Source: Aralia elata
Taxonomy: Eukaryota > Streptophyta > Magnoliopsida > Apiales > Araliaceae
Reading direction: 5' to 3'
DNA: 64,000 bases
Assembly: GCA_034770075.1 (NCBI GenBank)
Contig: CM068388.1
Coordinates: forward strand, 66,698,889 to 66,762,888
The notes beneath the pieces were generated by a model. That model worked only from the letters and a program-made list of their open reading frames with translations, ran no database searches and was not told where the DNA came from. Below are positions 44,518 through 55,079 of the stretch, piece by piece (positions within the stretch are counted from its first letter, which is position 1; each line of letters starts with the position of its first letter). Position numbers and translations under genes: made by a program.

Positions 44518-45221
44518 TGATGGACTTAAGTGGCAGCTGGGACGATCATTTGCCACTGGTAGAGTTCGCCTACAACAATAGTTACCATGCTAGCATTGGT
44601 ATGCCACCGTACGAAGCATTATACGGAAGAAAGTGTCGAACACCGTTGTGTTGGGATGAAGTTGGTGAACGGAGGTTGTTGGGACCAGAATTGGTACAAC
44701 AAACCGTGGAAATTATTAAGGTAATAAGATAGCGGTTAGTAGCAGCTCAAGATCGTCAGAAGAAGTATGCCGACTTACATCGTCAGAAACGAGACTTTGA
44801 AGTTGGTAGCTTTGTGTTTCTGAAGGTATCTCCCTGGAAGGGGAAGATCCGTTTTGGGAAGAAGGGCAAGCTGAGCCCTAGGTTCATAGGACCGTTCGAG
44901 ATTCTGAGGAGAATAGGCGAAGTGGCGTACGAGGTAGCATTACCTCCTGAACTTGAGCACATCCACAACGTGTTCCACGTATCAGTGTTGCGTCCGTATA
45001 AGCCAGATTACAAACATGTTATCTCCTATGAACCAATTCAAGTCGAAAGAGATTTATCGTACGAGGATATTCCTGTTCAAATACTGGATAGAAAAGAGCA
45101 GAAGCTGAGGAATAAAATCATTCACTCGGTGAAAGTTCTCTGGAGAAATCACGCGGTAGAAGAGGCTACATGGGAACTCGAAGAGAAAATGAGAGCGAAT
45201 TACCCCCAGTTATTCAAGTAA
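44518..45221 (+). pseudogene. pol: Tekay pol part 3: integrase C-terminus and chromodomain
   Basis: Resumes the interrupted Tekay integrase with SGSWDDHLPLVEFAYNNS and GMPPYEALYGRKCRTPL, then a TAG at 44730-44732. Same frame thereafter: RQKKYADLHRQKRDFEVGS, the GPY-like KGKLSPRFIGPFEILRRIG, VFHVSVLRPYKPDY, and at the end a chromodomain with VKVLWRNH and ATWELEEKM, terminating PQLFK at TAA 45219-45221. The chromodomain is thought to tether chromovirus integrase to modified histones, steering insertions to heterochromatin. The single nonsense codon and the CRM insertion disable it. Confidence 0.93.
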
Positions 45222-45255
45222 CCTTGGGTTGAAATTCCGAGGACGAAATTTTTAT

Positions 45256-45268
45256 AAGGGGAAGAGGA
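45256..45268 (+). other. Polypurine tract of the Tekay element
   Basis: taaggggaagagga (45255-45268) immediately before the 3' LTR. Confidence 0.85.
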
Positions 45269-48200
45269 TGTAATGTCCGAAAATTTTTAAAACATTGTAT
45301 CGAATTTATTTTAATAAATAAATTCACTATACTAAAATTTTCGAATTTAATTAGATCCATGTGAGTATTATTATTATTTAATTATATAAATACGTGACCC
45401 AATAATTTTCTGTGCATTAAAGGGACTCATTAATAGTTTAATTAAATTAGTGAGTTGACCCTAAGATTTGATTTGCCAGGAATTTGGGAAAATAATAAAT
45501 AAAGATATTTTATTAAAGGATTCGGGGCAAGAATTATGGGTAAAACAAACATTTAACTAATTAATTTGATTAATTATTCAATTAAAATAATAAAACCATA
45601 ATGTTATTTTGATTGAACTGGCCCATTTCTTTCCTTTTATTTTATTTCATTTTCGGATTGGGCCAAATTCCTTTCCTGATTGAGTCAAATGAGTGGGCTA
45701 GTCAAGGTAATTAAATTGGGTCATTTTTATTGTATTGGCCCAAATTTCCATCTTGATAATCTGAGTCCATAACTATTGTGTTTCTAATTGGGCCGACCCC
45801 AATTTCTTCATTTCAGTTGGGCCCAACCCAAGTGGACTGAATTGGTCACTAAACCAATTGGGCTGAGCCAATCCTCTTCAGTCGGGTTGTCTAGCCACGG
45901 GTTGTACCCGTTCCCCTCAAATTGGGTCAACTGGTAAACGCATATGGGGAGGGGTTCATACCGACAAAGAAATCAAATTGGGGGAAATCCTATCAGCCTA
46001 ATCTCTCAAGTAGCAATCCCTAGCCCCTCAAATCCACAGCCAAGCGAAAGACGGGAGGGAACGTCCGACCCCAGACTTCAATCAATCGAGCTGGACGGCA
46101 CGCGAGGAAGGAGCCGGCGGCGTCACAAATTGGCCAGACAAGTGAAAGACGGAAAGGACGTCGACCGACGGTTACTCGAGGGTTTGAGGGGGCAACCAAG
46201 CAGAAGAAATCAAACGGACCAAAGGTCCCAGGTTTTCGGCGAAGTGACCGGCGAGGCACACGGCTCAAAGGCCAGCCGGTGAGTCGCCGTCGCTGTCCCC
46301 CTTCCTACCAACGGTCCTTAACCGGTCATATAGGTAATACCCAAACCCATTTGGGTCAAATTTCTTCTATAAATTGGACCCCCATCCCCTAAACCATAGT
46401 TGCCGAACCCTTTGATTGTGAGTCCTAAATCAGGGTTTGAAATTTAGACAAAAATTAGGGTTTCAAATTAGAGGAAGAGGAAATTCAGAGAAGAAAGGGA
46501 GCAGGGAAGACTAGCCGTGAATGTCCACTGGCTGGGTGGTGTACTGTGGGAGAAGGAGGAGGACAGCGGCGCGATCAAACACAAGGTATAGAAAATAGGC
46601 TATTAAGCTACTGTTATGGTCTTGTTGATTTAGGTTACACTGTATAAGTATTGTAACTGCTTGGGTTTGAGAACTCAAAACATTGTATTATAATTTTTGG
46701 GTTTAAAATCTAGTAATGAATTGTTAATATCCTTGTTTGGCTTTGATTTGGGAAACCTGGTAATAAGATATTGGATTCGTTTATAGCACTGAGATAGTCC
46801 TCTGTTTTGGGTTTTTTTTTCTTGTATACTTGGTTTTTGTATTACCAACTGTGCTGTGTTGGCATTGATTCTACTATACAGTGTATGGTATTCCATAGTT
46901 GATTGAGAAGCTGTTAATTATGAACCTTAAAGGTTCTAGCAGCCGGTGAAATTAGTTTTTATATGCCTGTTTTAGGACTGTACTATTGTGAAATTTATAC
47001 ATATAGTAGCATTTCATTGTGTTGGTCCCCTCAGTTAAGAGACTGGTATGGGGTTACCTTGTCTGGGTTGGTTTTAATGTGGGGAATCAGTACTGTGTTG
47101 TTCTTGTTGGGCTGCAATGAGCTTGAAAGGTTATTGCAGGAACTGTGATGTTTAGTGGTGTTAGGCAATAAGTTAGTCAATTTCCAAATTGGTTGTAATT
47201 CATTGGATTATTCAAGCAAAAATAATTAACAAATGAAGTCTAATGGTTGCCTAAATTGTTAAATTAACTATGCTAGTAATGACTAAATTATTGGTTAACT
47301 AGTTTTAGTTAAAATGCTCTTGTAATTATCTAGCTATTAAAACCAATAAATAAAATTATTACTAGTTATCAATAAATACAAAGTACTAAATATTTAATTA
47401 TTATTTAATAATAATAATGATTAAATATGAATAAAGCTAATAAAATAATTATTAATAAATGATAAATACATATGAATAAAGTTAATAAATTTAATCATTT
47501 ATTATTTATCCTTAACTAATAAATAAAGCTAATAAATATTTGATTATTGCTTAATTACTATTAAATAATAATCAAGTATGAATTAAGTTAATAATTTGAT
47601 TATTTGTCAATAAGTGATAAATAAAGATAACAAATATTCAATGAAATAAATTATTTATTATTTATCAATAAATAATAGATAAAGATAATAAATATTTAAC
47701 TATTATTTAAGTAATAATAATTAAGTATGAATATAGTTAATAAAAATGATTATTTATTATTTAACATTAAATAATAAATAAAGATAATAGATATTTAATT
47801 ATTATTTAATTAATATTAAATGATAATGAACAAGGTTAACAAATAATTATTTATTATTTATCGATAAATAATAAATAAAGGTAATAAATATTTAATTATT
47901 ATTTAATCGTAAATAATAATTAAGTATAAGTAAAGTTAATAAATAGTTACTTATCATTTATCAATAAATAATAAATAAGATAGTAAATATTTAATTGTTA
48001 TTCAAATAATATTTGATAATAATTAAGTATGACTAAAGGTAATGAGATAATTATTATCGTAATAAATAAGGATTGTTAAACCATGTTCAGGGACTGATAA
48101 GGGTAATAAATCCGGGGAAACCAAAGAATAAGTAATCATGATTAGCTACCATCCATTTAATAGCTAAAGATTATTAATTTCTGTTTAGCTAATGTGGAAT

Positions 48201-49391
48201 AGTAATTAAATATAGATGGTAAATTTTACCTGTTGAGTAAAAGGTATAGTGAGAGGTGCCAATATACAACTGTTAATTGATAAAATCGACTTTACCCAAT
48301 GATAGGTCACTCAAGATCAATTCAGTAAAGCTAGAATTTATCTGTAGCTGAGCAAACAGGAAAGTTCCTAACCCTAAACTTCTTACATTATTGCAAGTTC
48401 TTCTTTACTCAACTTTTACATTGAGCAAATTTCTAAGCCTTATGCACTATTTTTAATTCGTGCAAAAAGGTATATATATACTGTTGCAAGTTATTCTTTA
48501 AGCTTGAGTTTTTATCTCCAAGCATGCCTTAAGTGGTCTAATTACTTTCAAAATTATTCCACATCTGTATATTTATTGCCATTCGCACTCGTGCACTTGA
48601 AATTCGTATATTTAAATTCAGGAATTTATAAACCATTCATGGTTAAGTCTGAACCCTTGCTCGGTCAGACAAATATGTGAGAATTTATAAAAGTTATCTG
48701 AACCAATCAATGGTAAAGATTCTTAGACTGTATGAACACCCCTTTATTTATAGGGGAGTACCCCACGTACCGTATATAAGGTACAAATAGCAGAATTAAA
48801 TGTTATGCATATACATAGGGTACGCGAGGCTGATCCCCTCAAGTACGTTATTCTGTAGCCAGTAACCAGAGGGTCGACTAGCTATTGACTCCTCTGGAAG
48901 TTATCGTTCAAAGTCTATTTGACTATCAATTGTTCTAAAAGCATTTAATGTTCTTGCTTCTGATTATTCTATTGTTGAAACCCCTTTAATATCCCTTCAT
49001 CATGATATATCTTTATTGTCGTACTTTAAACTTGCTGGGCAAACTCGTTGCTCATTCTTGCTATATCATGACTTCATTGCAGCTAAACCCGAGACGTCAA
49101 GGAAGAACAAAGGAAAGGAAAAGATGAAGTGATAGACTTCATATAGCAGAAAATAAAATTATGTGTAGTTGACTTCTGTAATGTAATTTAATCCCTGATA
49201 GCTATTAGGGTATGGATTGTGTATGTGTTTAAGGTTATTCGTATTCTGGGACTAGTAACACCTTGTAATGAACAGCGTATGTTTATTTTATTCCGCATTC
49301 TAGATACCATATGTTATTATAGGTGGATGTTTATGTTGGATCGCGATGACCTGATCCGGGTATTTGGGGACCCGAATTTGGGGGCGTCACA
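45269..49391 (+). repeat. 3' LTR of the Tekay element
   Basis: 4123 bp, about 1 percent different from 28133-32263 by eye count, plus an 11-bp deletion near 46808 and a few one-base indels. TATA box at 46368-46374; AT-rich repeat zone at about 47370-48040. Confidence 0.95.
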
Positions 49392-49396
49392 GAGAC
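49392..49396. other. Target-site duplication of the Tekay element, right copy
   Basis: gagac, identical to 28128-28132. Confidence 0.95.
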
Positions 49397-50723
49397 TATA
49401 GCGGAGATATTCCTCTTAAGTGAGGGAATTAGCCGAACGAGTGCTCAAAGTCCTAAGTGGCCTTTTATTAATATTATTTATATAACTATTGAAAATAGAT
49501 CATCACTTAAATACTAAAATAATTCGAAAATCTTTTCGACCGGTATTTAAAGTTATAAGTGATCTACTGAAAATATTTATATAAATATTAATTGTGAAAC
49601 TATAAATTGGTCAGTACTTAGATACCGATACAATTTGGATTTATTCCTTTTGAGCGAATTATCCAAACGGTCTTTAAAATCCTAAGTGACCTTATTTATA
49701 GCTATTCACATAATAGATAGAATATATTATTATATATTCTTTGAGTGAAACAAATTTATTTGTTATATCAAGTATTGTTTAACTGATTAATTTATTGTAC
49801 TTGATATCAACTATCACAAGTATTTGATCATAAACTTATTTATTTATAAAATACGTGTTGCATAATATCTTTAATCCAGAGAAACACATTCTTTATTATA
49901 AAGAATAAGTAATTCTTTATAAATCTACATTAAATTATATATCTGTTTATATTGAAGCATCTTTTATCTAAGTTTTAAATTGATCTATCTGCTTAATCAA
50001 GAAGCACTTTCACATAAGTATAAAAGTTATACAAACTTTTATAATCAAATATAAATTTATATCCGCTTACATAGAAGCACATTTTATAAAGGTCATTGAA
50101 CTTTTATATAATTACTTGATCTATAATTGCTATCTGCTTATTTAAGAAGCATATCTCTATCAAATCTTTTTGTAAAAAGGGAAAAGTGTAAGAGTTAGTT
50201 TATTTTATGTACCTGTGAGAAAGACGAATAATTCTTCGACCAAGACCAGAGTCTTAGAGAGGTCAGCTGGGAGTTGGGTCTCTAGTGTACTTGTGAGGTG
50301 AGGAAGAGGCTGTTGTTTCAAGACCAGATCATAGAATAGAACTGAACTCAAAAGGAAGGTACAACTAAGCTTGAGCAAGGAGCTGAGAGCTTGCTGTCCA
50401 AGATAGTTAGTTGGGAATAGTTGTAAGTTTATCTATAAAACTTTGTAAAGGCTTCTCCGCCGGTTGAAGGAGTATTTATTACTAATAGTAATAGGATCTC
50501 AAGTTCTGGAGAGGAGCTTGAGACTGGACGTAGCAACATACCCGGGATGTATGTTGTGAACCAGATAAATCTCTGTGCATTGTGTGATTGAATTTTTTAC
50601 TGTCTTGCATATTAATTTCTAACACTGCAAATTAATTATCTAAAAATTCAAAAAGGCCTAAAATAATTTTTAAATCTGTAATAATCTATTCAACCCCCCT
50701 TCTAGATTATTATTTGACTTTCA
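49397..50723 (+). repeat. 3' LTR of the copia element, right part
   Basis: Continues the copia LTR interrupted at 28132. Bases 49879-50723 align with 16403-17247 (845 bp each, about eight differences). Bases 49397-49878 have no counterpart in the 5' LTR, where the Tekay patch lies instead. It contains two short related 'cagtacttagata' phrases, the later one near 49610. The end is followed by taacc (50724-50728), the element's target duplication. Confidence 0.95.
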
Positions 50724-50820
50724 TAACCCTTTGAACATAATTTGTGCACATACAACTACTCTTAAATGAGATAACTTATTTTATTTTGTTTTATGGTTTC
50801 ATTTTCAAATTTTATATTGA

Positions 50821-51010
50821 AGAATAACAACCTTATGATCAATCTATTGATGATATACTAAAATACCCTCTTTATCCCATAAAAAAGTGTTATATGTTAA
50901 TTTTTATTGTTTCTCAAGAAAAGTTATCTTGACATTGCTAGTACTATAAAATAAAATAATATTCTAAAATTTGTCATCAAATTTTATTGTTATCTCACCA
51001 ATACTAAGAC
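50821..51010. repeat. ~190-bp dispersed direct repeat, copy 1
   Basis: Matches 51896-52083 along its full length with roughly a quarter of positions changed. Function unknown. Confidence 0.75.
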
Positions 51011-51895
51011 AATAACTTACTATTTTTAATGATAAATATGAAAAATAATACAACCTTATGACTTTAGATGTTGCTGTCTATAACCTAGATATATTAGGTG
51101 ACGGCATTTAAATACTGTCACGAAAAAGTCATCACGCAAATCCTCTTTCTCATATCTATCTAACTTACTCACTGCAAAAATAGAAAGAAAGAATTTTGGT
51201 ATGCCTTGTCTAAGGTGTTAGAATTGTAGCTAGTACTTATAATGTGATTTTGAAAGTCCTATATTGCATTTACTCCATTAAAAAAAATTAAAAATTCAAG
51301 CATTCTAAAAAGATTCTATTGTTTTGTTAGAAGAGAAAGGCGATATGTGAGTGTCACATGAATAATTTATTTTTTAAAAGAAAAATATCATACGAGTGTA
51401 ATATCATTTCATTAGTTTGACTAAAATCAATGTTTTTGATAAGGCCATAACAATCTTTATGTTGTTAAGGCTTTTAATAATACTTATTGTTGTGGCAGAA
51501 TAAAAATATTCTAATATTATCGACAACCAAAATTAATTGCATAAAATTTAAATATAGTAAGTTATTATGGAAGTAATTAATGAAAAAAAAATACTCTCTT
51601 TATTAGCAAGTTTAAAAGTGAAAATTCTTTCCCTTATCGTAAAACTTAAAATATAATAACTTATTTCATTTTACTTGCAGATTTCATTCAAATTTTTATA
51701 ATGTAAAGTGAATAATTTTATGTACACAAAATGTGTACAAGCAGTTGTACACAAATATTATTTACCCAAATTATTAAATAGTTAAAAAAATACAATAAAG
51801 AGTTATTAAATTTTATTGTTTATTTAAATGGTAGGACTCACATTATTTTTTCTCTTTATTTGTACACAGTTGTTTGTGCATAAAACTTTTCTTAA

Positions 51896-52083
51896 AGAAT
51901 AACAGTCTCAAGATCAATCTATTGATGATATAACAAATAAATCTATTTGTCCCACAAAAGAGTCTCATTTATCAATTTTTTCTGTTACTCAAAAAAAATT
52001 ATGGTCATTGATAGCAGTATAAAATAACACATTATCTTGAAATTTGTCATCAAACTTTCGTTACTATGTCACCACTATTAAGC
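51896..52083. repeat. ~190-bp dispersed direct repeat, copy 2
   Basis: Partner of 50821-51010, about 1.07 kb downstream in the same orientation. Confidence 0.75.
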
Positions 52084-52689
52084 CAACAAACTAGTTATTA
52101 CTTTGATGAACACAATGATTTTGATTAGATGTACTAAGATATGCATTTTAATTTCACAATTACAATTGTCCTATTGAATTTAGAGACAATTTATTGTTAG
52201 TCTACGCTATTATTGTTGCATGGCTAAATGAGCATCAATCCTATCAAAGAAACTTCTCTTTCTGATCATAAAACATTAAATCCATGGCTAGAGTGGAATT
52301 TTTTAATAAGAAACTGTTTTTGTCAAATCTTCAACTTGTAAAGACAATTTTGACTCTAAGAATCTGTTTGGGGGGAGTTTTTAGGTGAATTAAAAACACT
52401 TTTAAATTAAATATGAAAGTGTTTTGGTGTCAATTTAGTAAACTCTCAAAACACACTTTTAAATAGTAAAGATTTGGGTTTAAAGCATTTTCAACTAAAA
52501 CAAAAAATTTGTGCTTTTGACTCCGACATCTGACAAAAAAACAAAGTACAAAATTATCCTTAAATTGTTAAGAAGAATTAAAATCTCAATATCTCATACA
52601 ATACAACTATCTTAAATTTGTCATTAATACCTTCAAAAGCACTCCCCACTATTTTAATCTTCTCATCCATGGGCTGAATCACTTGCCTA

Positions 52690-53735
52690 TGGATGAGAGG
52701 ATGGTGTATTTTATTTTGGTGGAGCACCCAACAATGAGGGTCCAGTAAATGGAAACTGGTTCTCCTCAAATTGCACATATCGAGCAATGTAAATGCTGTT
52801 TGCTGTAGATTCAAAACAAAGATAACAAGGATGAGTGTTACTATATCCCAAAATAATACATGAAGTGAGCGAAACTTCATTTTGTTCTTGTTATAAGGCC
52901 TAAGAAAAGAAAAACAAAGTAACCAAATACTTTTAAAAAATCATACTGAGGTGGTTTGGAAAACAATTTTTGATACGGTGTAAAATTTCCAAGAGCGCGA
53001 GAAGGCAGTCTATTAATTAGATAAATTGCCGTTTGGAAAGAAAATTCCCAGAATTGGCCGGGAATACAAAATGTGCAAGTAAAGATAATCTAGTTTCCAC
53101 ACATGTCAATGGCAGTGTTCAATAAGATTGTTTCGGATTGACATGTGGGGAGTGGAAATTCGATGATTGATTCCTTGTTGTCGAAAATGCATTTTAATGG
53201 AAAAAAATCCACAGCCACCATCACTTTGAAAGGCTTTAATTTTGGATGAAAATTGGCGCTCAACTAAGGCTTGAAAATCAAGAAATGTCTGTTTAACTTC
53301 ACTTTTAGACTTAACAGTATATAACCATGAGTAATGCCAAAAAGAATCAACAAAGAGAATAAAATACTTGTAACCATTTATTGAAGTAATTGGGGAAGGT
53401 CCCCATACATCGCAAGAGAGCAACCGGGGAGTTCGCAGGCTTTACAGAGATCGTGTACACACCATTCTTACTCGACATGCTGAGGGCGCTCCGAGTGAGT
53501 CGATCCTTAACAAAAAAACATGAAGGGTGAAATTCAAAGAATACATTATTATCTTTGCAAAATCGTTGCACAGAATAATTTCTTAGATACTATATATAAG
53601 AGCATGAATAATATCAGATAAAAGAAATGAATTATTATTATGTGAAATAGTAGTTGAACAAAGATGAGATATGGGTGTAGTATTACCATTCGCAACCTGC
53701 AATTGATCATTACCAGAATAATCGTCGACAGTATT
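52690..53735 (-). pseudogene. Degraded Ty1/copia pol fragment (protease end, integrase)
   Basis: On the minus strand, in order: a protease-to-integrase linker (VANGNTTPISHL, around 53690-53650), the pre-integrase stretch FCKDNNVFFEFHPSCFFVKD, then a direct jump into the integrase core DVWGPSPITSINGYKYFILF. The zinc-binding region between them has been deleted. The core continues with FQALVERQFSSKIKAFQSDG and a decayed GINHRIS stretch, then after a gap and a frame change a post-integrase piece (YSNTHPCYLCF) near 52860-52720. RT and RNase H are absent. Copia lineage not determined. It is dead sequence with many frame changes. Confidence 0.75.
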
Positions 53736-54240
53736 GATTGATACCGACTAAGTATGGTATAACATGGAAATTAGGTGTCGGGGAACCACTGTAGAGAATT
53801 AAGGCTGACATTTTGATTAGGTGGAGCCCCAGAGGTAGTAGTGGAGTAATTTTCCGTGGGCGATCCTCTTAAAAGTCCGGAGGCGAGCGAGCATTCTGGA
53901 TCAACGACCAAGGATCAAAAAATTTATAATCTCATACCAAAAACCAAGGACAAAAAAACCAGAGGCCAAAGACAAAGCACAAAGTAGCAGTACAATTATA
54001 GTCCCATACCAAAGACTAAGTATTTGCCTTATTATATATGTGTATAGATATACATGGTATAAATACACATGGGAAGTAGCTACCTAACATAAATAATAAA
54101 CTAGATGATAGGACTCCTATTATATGAAGATATATAAAGATAAACATAAAGATTGCTACATGGTCTTCAACTCATATCACAATACTTGGACATTCACGTT
54201 GGTTGTATGAGAAACTTACTACAATCGGTTGACAATGAAT
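53736..54240. other. Intergenic stretch without recognisable features
   Basis: I see no gene, LTR edge or clear repeat here. Confidence 0.5.
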
Positions 54241-54672
54241 TAGGAGTTTGACAATGTGTTAGGGTTTTAATGAGTTTATTGTGTTGCTATCTCATTCATT
54301 AATTTGCAATATTTGAATAAATTAAGGTTCAAGTAAATAATGGAGTAAGTTTTTCTATAAATTATGTCGAATAAGATTTTAACCGATTAATAAAGTAACG
54401 ACTCAATAAACTCATTTAAACCCTAACATTGTCAAACTCCTAATAATAATGCTCTTCTAAACTTCTAGAGCTGAAACGAAGATCGTAGAGCTTAATAACA
54501 AAGACATTTACAAACATTGAGTTAATTAAGAAATGTTGAGGATCAACAACGTAAAATCTTAGGGAAACTAGTGTCGCTATCTCACTAATCAATTAAAATC
54601 TTATTTGGCTTAATTAATTTTATAGAAAAATCTCACTCTTTTATTTACTTAAATCCTAATTTACTCAAATAA
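54241..54672. repeat. Compound inverted repeat (MITE-like)
   Basis: Two overlapping inverted repeats. The inner pair is 54241-54288 against 54394-54442, with taggagtttgacaatg and its complement at the tips. The outer pair is about 54309-54400 against 54571-54672, including agtaaataatggagta and gaataagattttaa with their complements. The loop of the first contains an arm of the second, so the region could fold two alternative ways. No coding capacity. A miniature DNA element or a rearranged one is likely, but no clear target duplication was found. Confidence 0.7.
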
Positions 54673-54959
54673 ATAGTAATTTATTCATACTAGTTTTCCT
54701 ATCATATACTATGTGTGTGTACTTAAATAATATTGAAGAAAATTTAGGGGTGGATACGAGGTGGAGAAGAAAATAGGGAAATGTTTGAGGGAAAATGAAA
54801 AAAAAAGATATGAATAATTTTATACTATTTATATATATTGAAAGTGACACAACTTTAAGAGAAACCATTAAAATTCTCTCACTCCCTTAATAATATAGAT
54901 ATAGATATATAGTTTAAAAGTGAACTTTATATGATTTTATCTTTTTCTCTCATGATCAT

Positions 54960-55079
54960 TGTGACGCCCCCAAATCTGGGTACCTCAACCCTCAGATTCG
55001 GTGCTCACGATCTAATATATACAACATCTAAACTACCCATTAAAATAGGATTATAAACATCATATAAGATAATCCTTAA
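54960..55079 (-). repeat. Tekay-like LTR end, cut by the Tat element
   Basis: tgtgacgcccccaaatctgg is the minus-strand LTR end seen also at 5476. About 120 bp remain before the Tat LTR starts. No primer site lies to its left, so it is a 3' LTR or solo LTR remnant whose remainder may lie beyond the window. Confidence 0.7.

Larger units (their letters stand above)
28133..49391 (+). mobile_element. Tekay (Del) chromovirus, Ty3/gypsy, itself split by a CRM element
   Basis: Bounded by TGTAATG...GCGTCACA LTRs of 4131 and 4123 bp and the duplication gagac. About 14.3 kb without the nested CRM copy. Order: 5' LTR, tRNA-iMet primer site, an extra acidic ORF, gag, protease, RT, RNase H, integrase, chromodomain, polypurine tract, 3' LTR. 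RT sequence, chromodomain and order identify a Tekay-lineage chromovirus. It is disabled by nonsense codons at 34717, 36754 and 44730 and by the CRM insertion. I counted about 40 substitutions between the LTRs (about 1 percent). Confidence 0.95.
14902..50723 (+). mobile_element. SIRE-like Ty1/copia retrotransposon, split by a nested gypsy element
   Basis: Both ends are defined by TGATAG...TTTCA LTRs and the perfect duplication taacc. Without the 21-kb gypsy insertion the element would be about 14.6 kb: 2.35-kb 5' LTR, 17250 primer site, Gag, PR-IN-RT-RNase H in copia order, then about 4.3 kb carrying a third ORF, repeated polypurine tracts and a 3' LTR of about 2.45 kb. The long Gag, the RT sequence and the extra ORF after pol place it in the SIRE (Maximus) lineage. 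It is disabled by two nonsense codons and one frameshift in pol, and by a nonsense codon and a frameshift in the third ORF. I counted about 13 substitutions in roughly 1925 shared LTR bases. Confidence 0.93.
50729..52689. other. AT-rich intergenic sequence with a dispersed duplication
   Basis: No gene. It contains two diverged copies of a ~190-bp block (50821-51010 and 51896-52083), recognisable by gatcaatctattgatgata and aaatttgtcatcaaa. A transposon-end-like stretch at 51719-51760 (tgtacacaaaatgtgtac) resembles the flank at 14150-14170. Nothing else can be identified. Confidence 0.6.
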
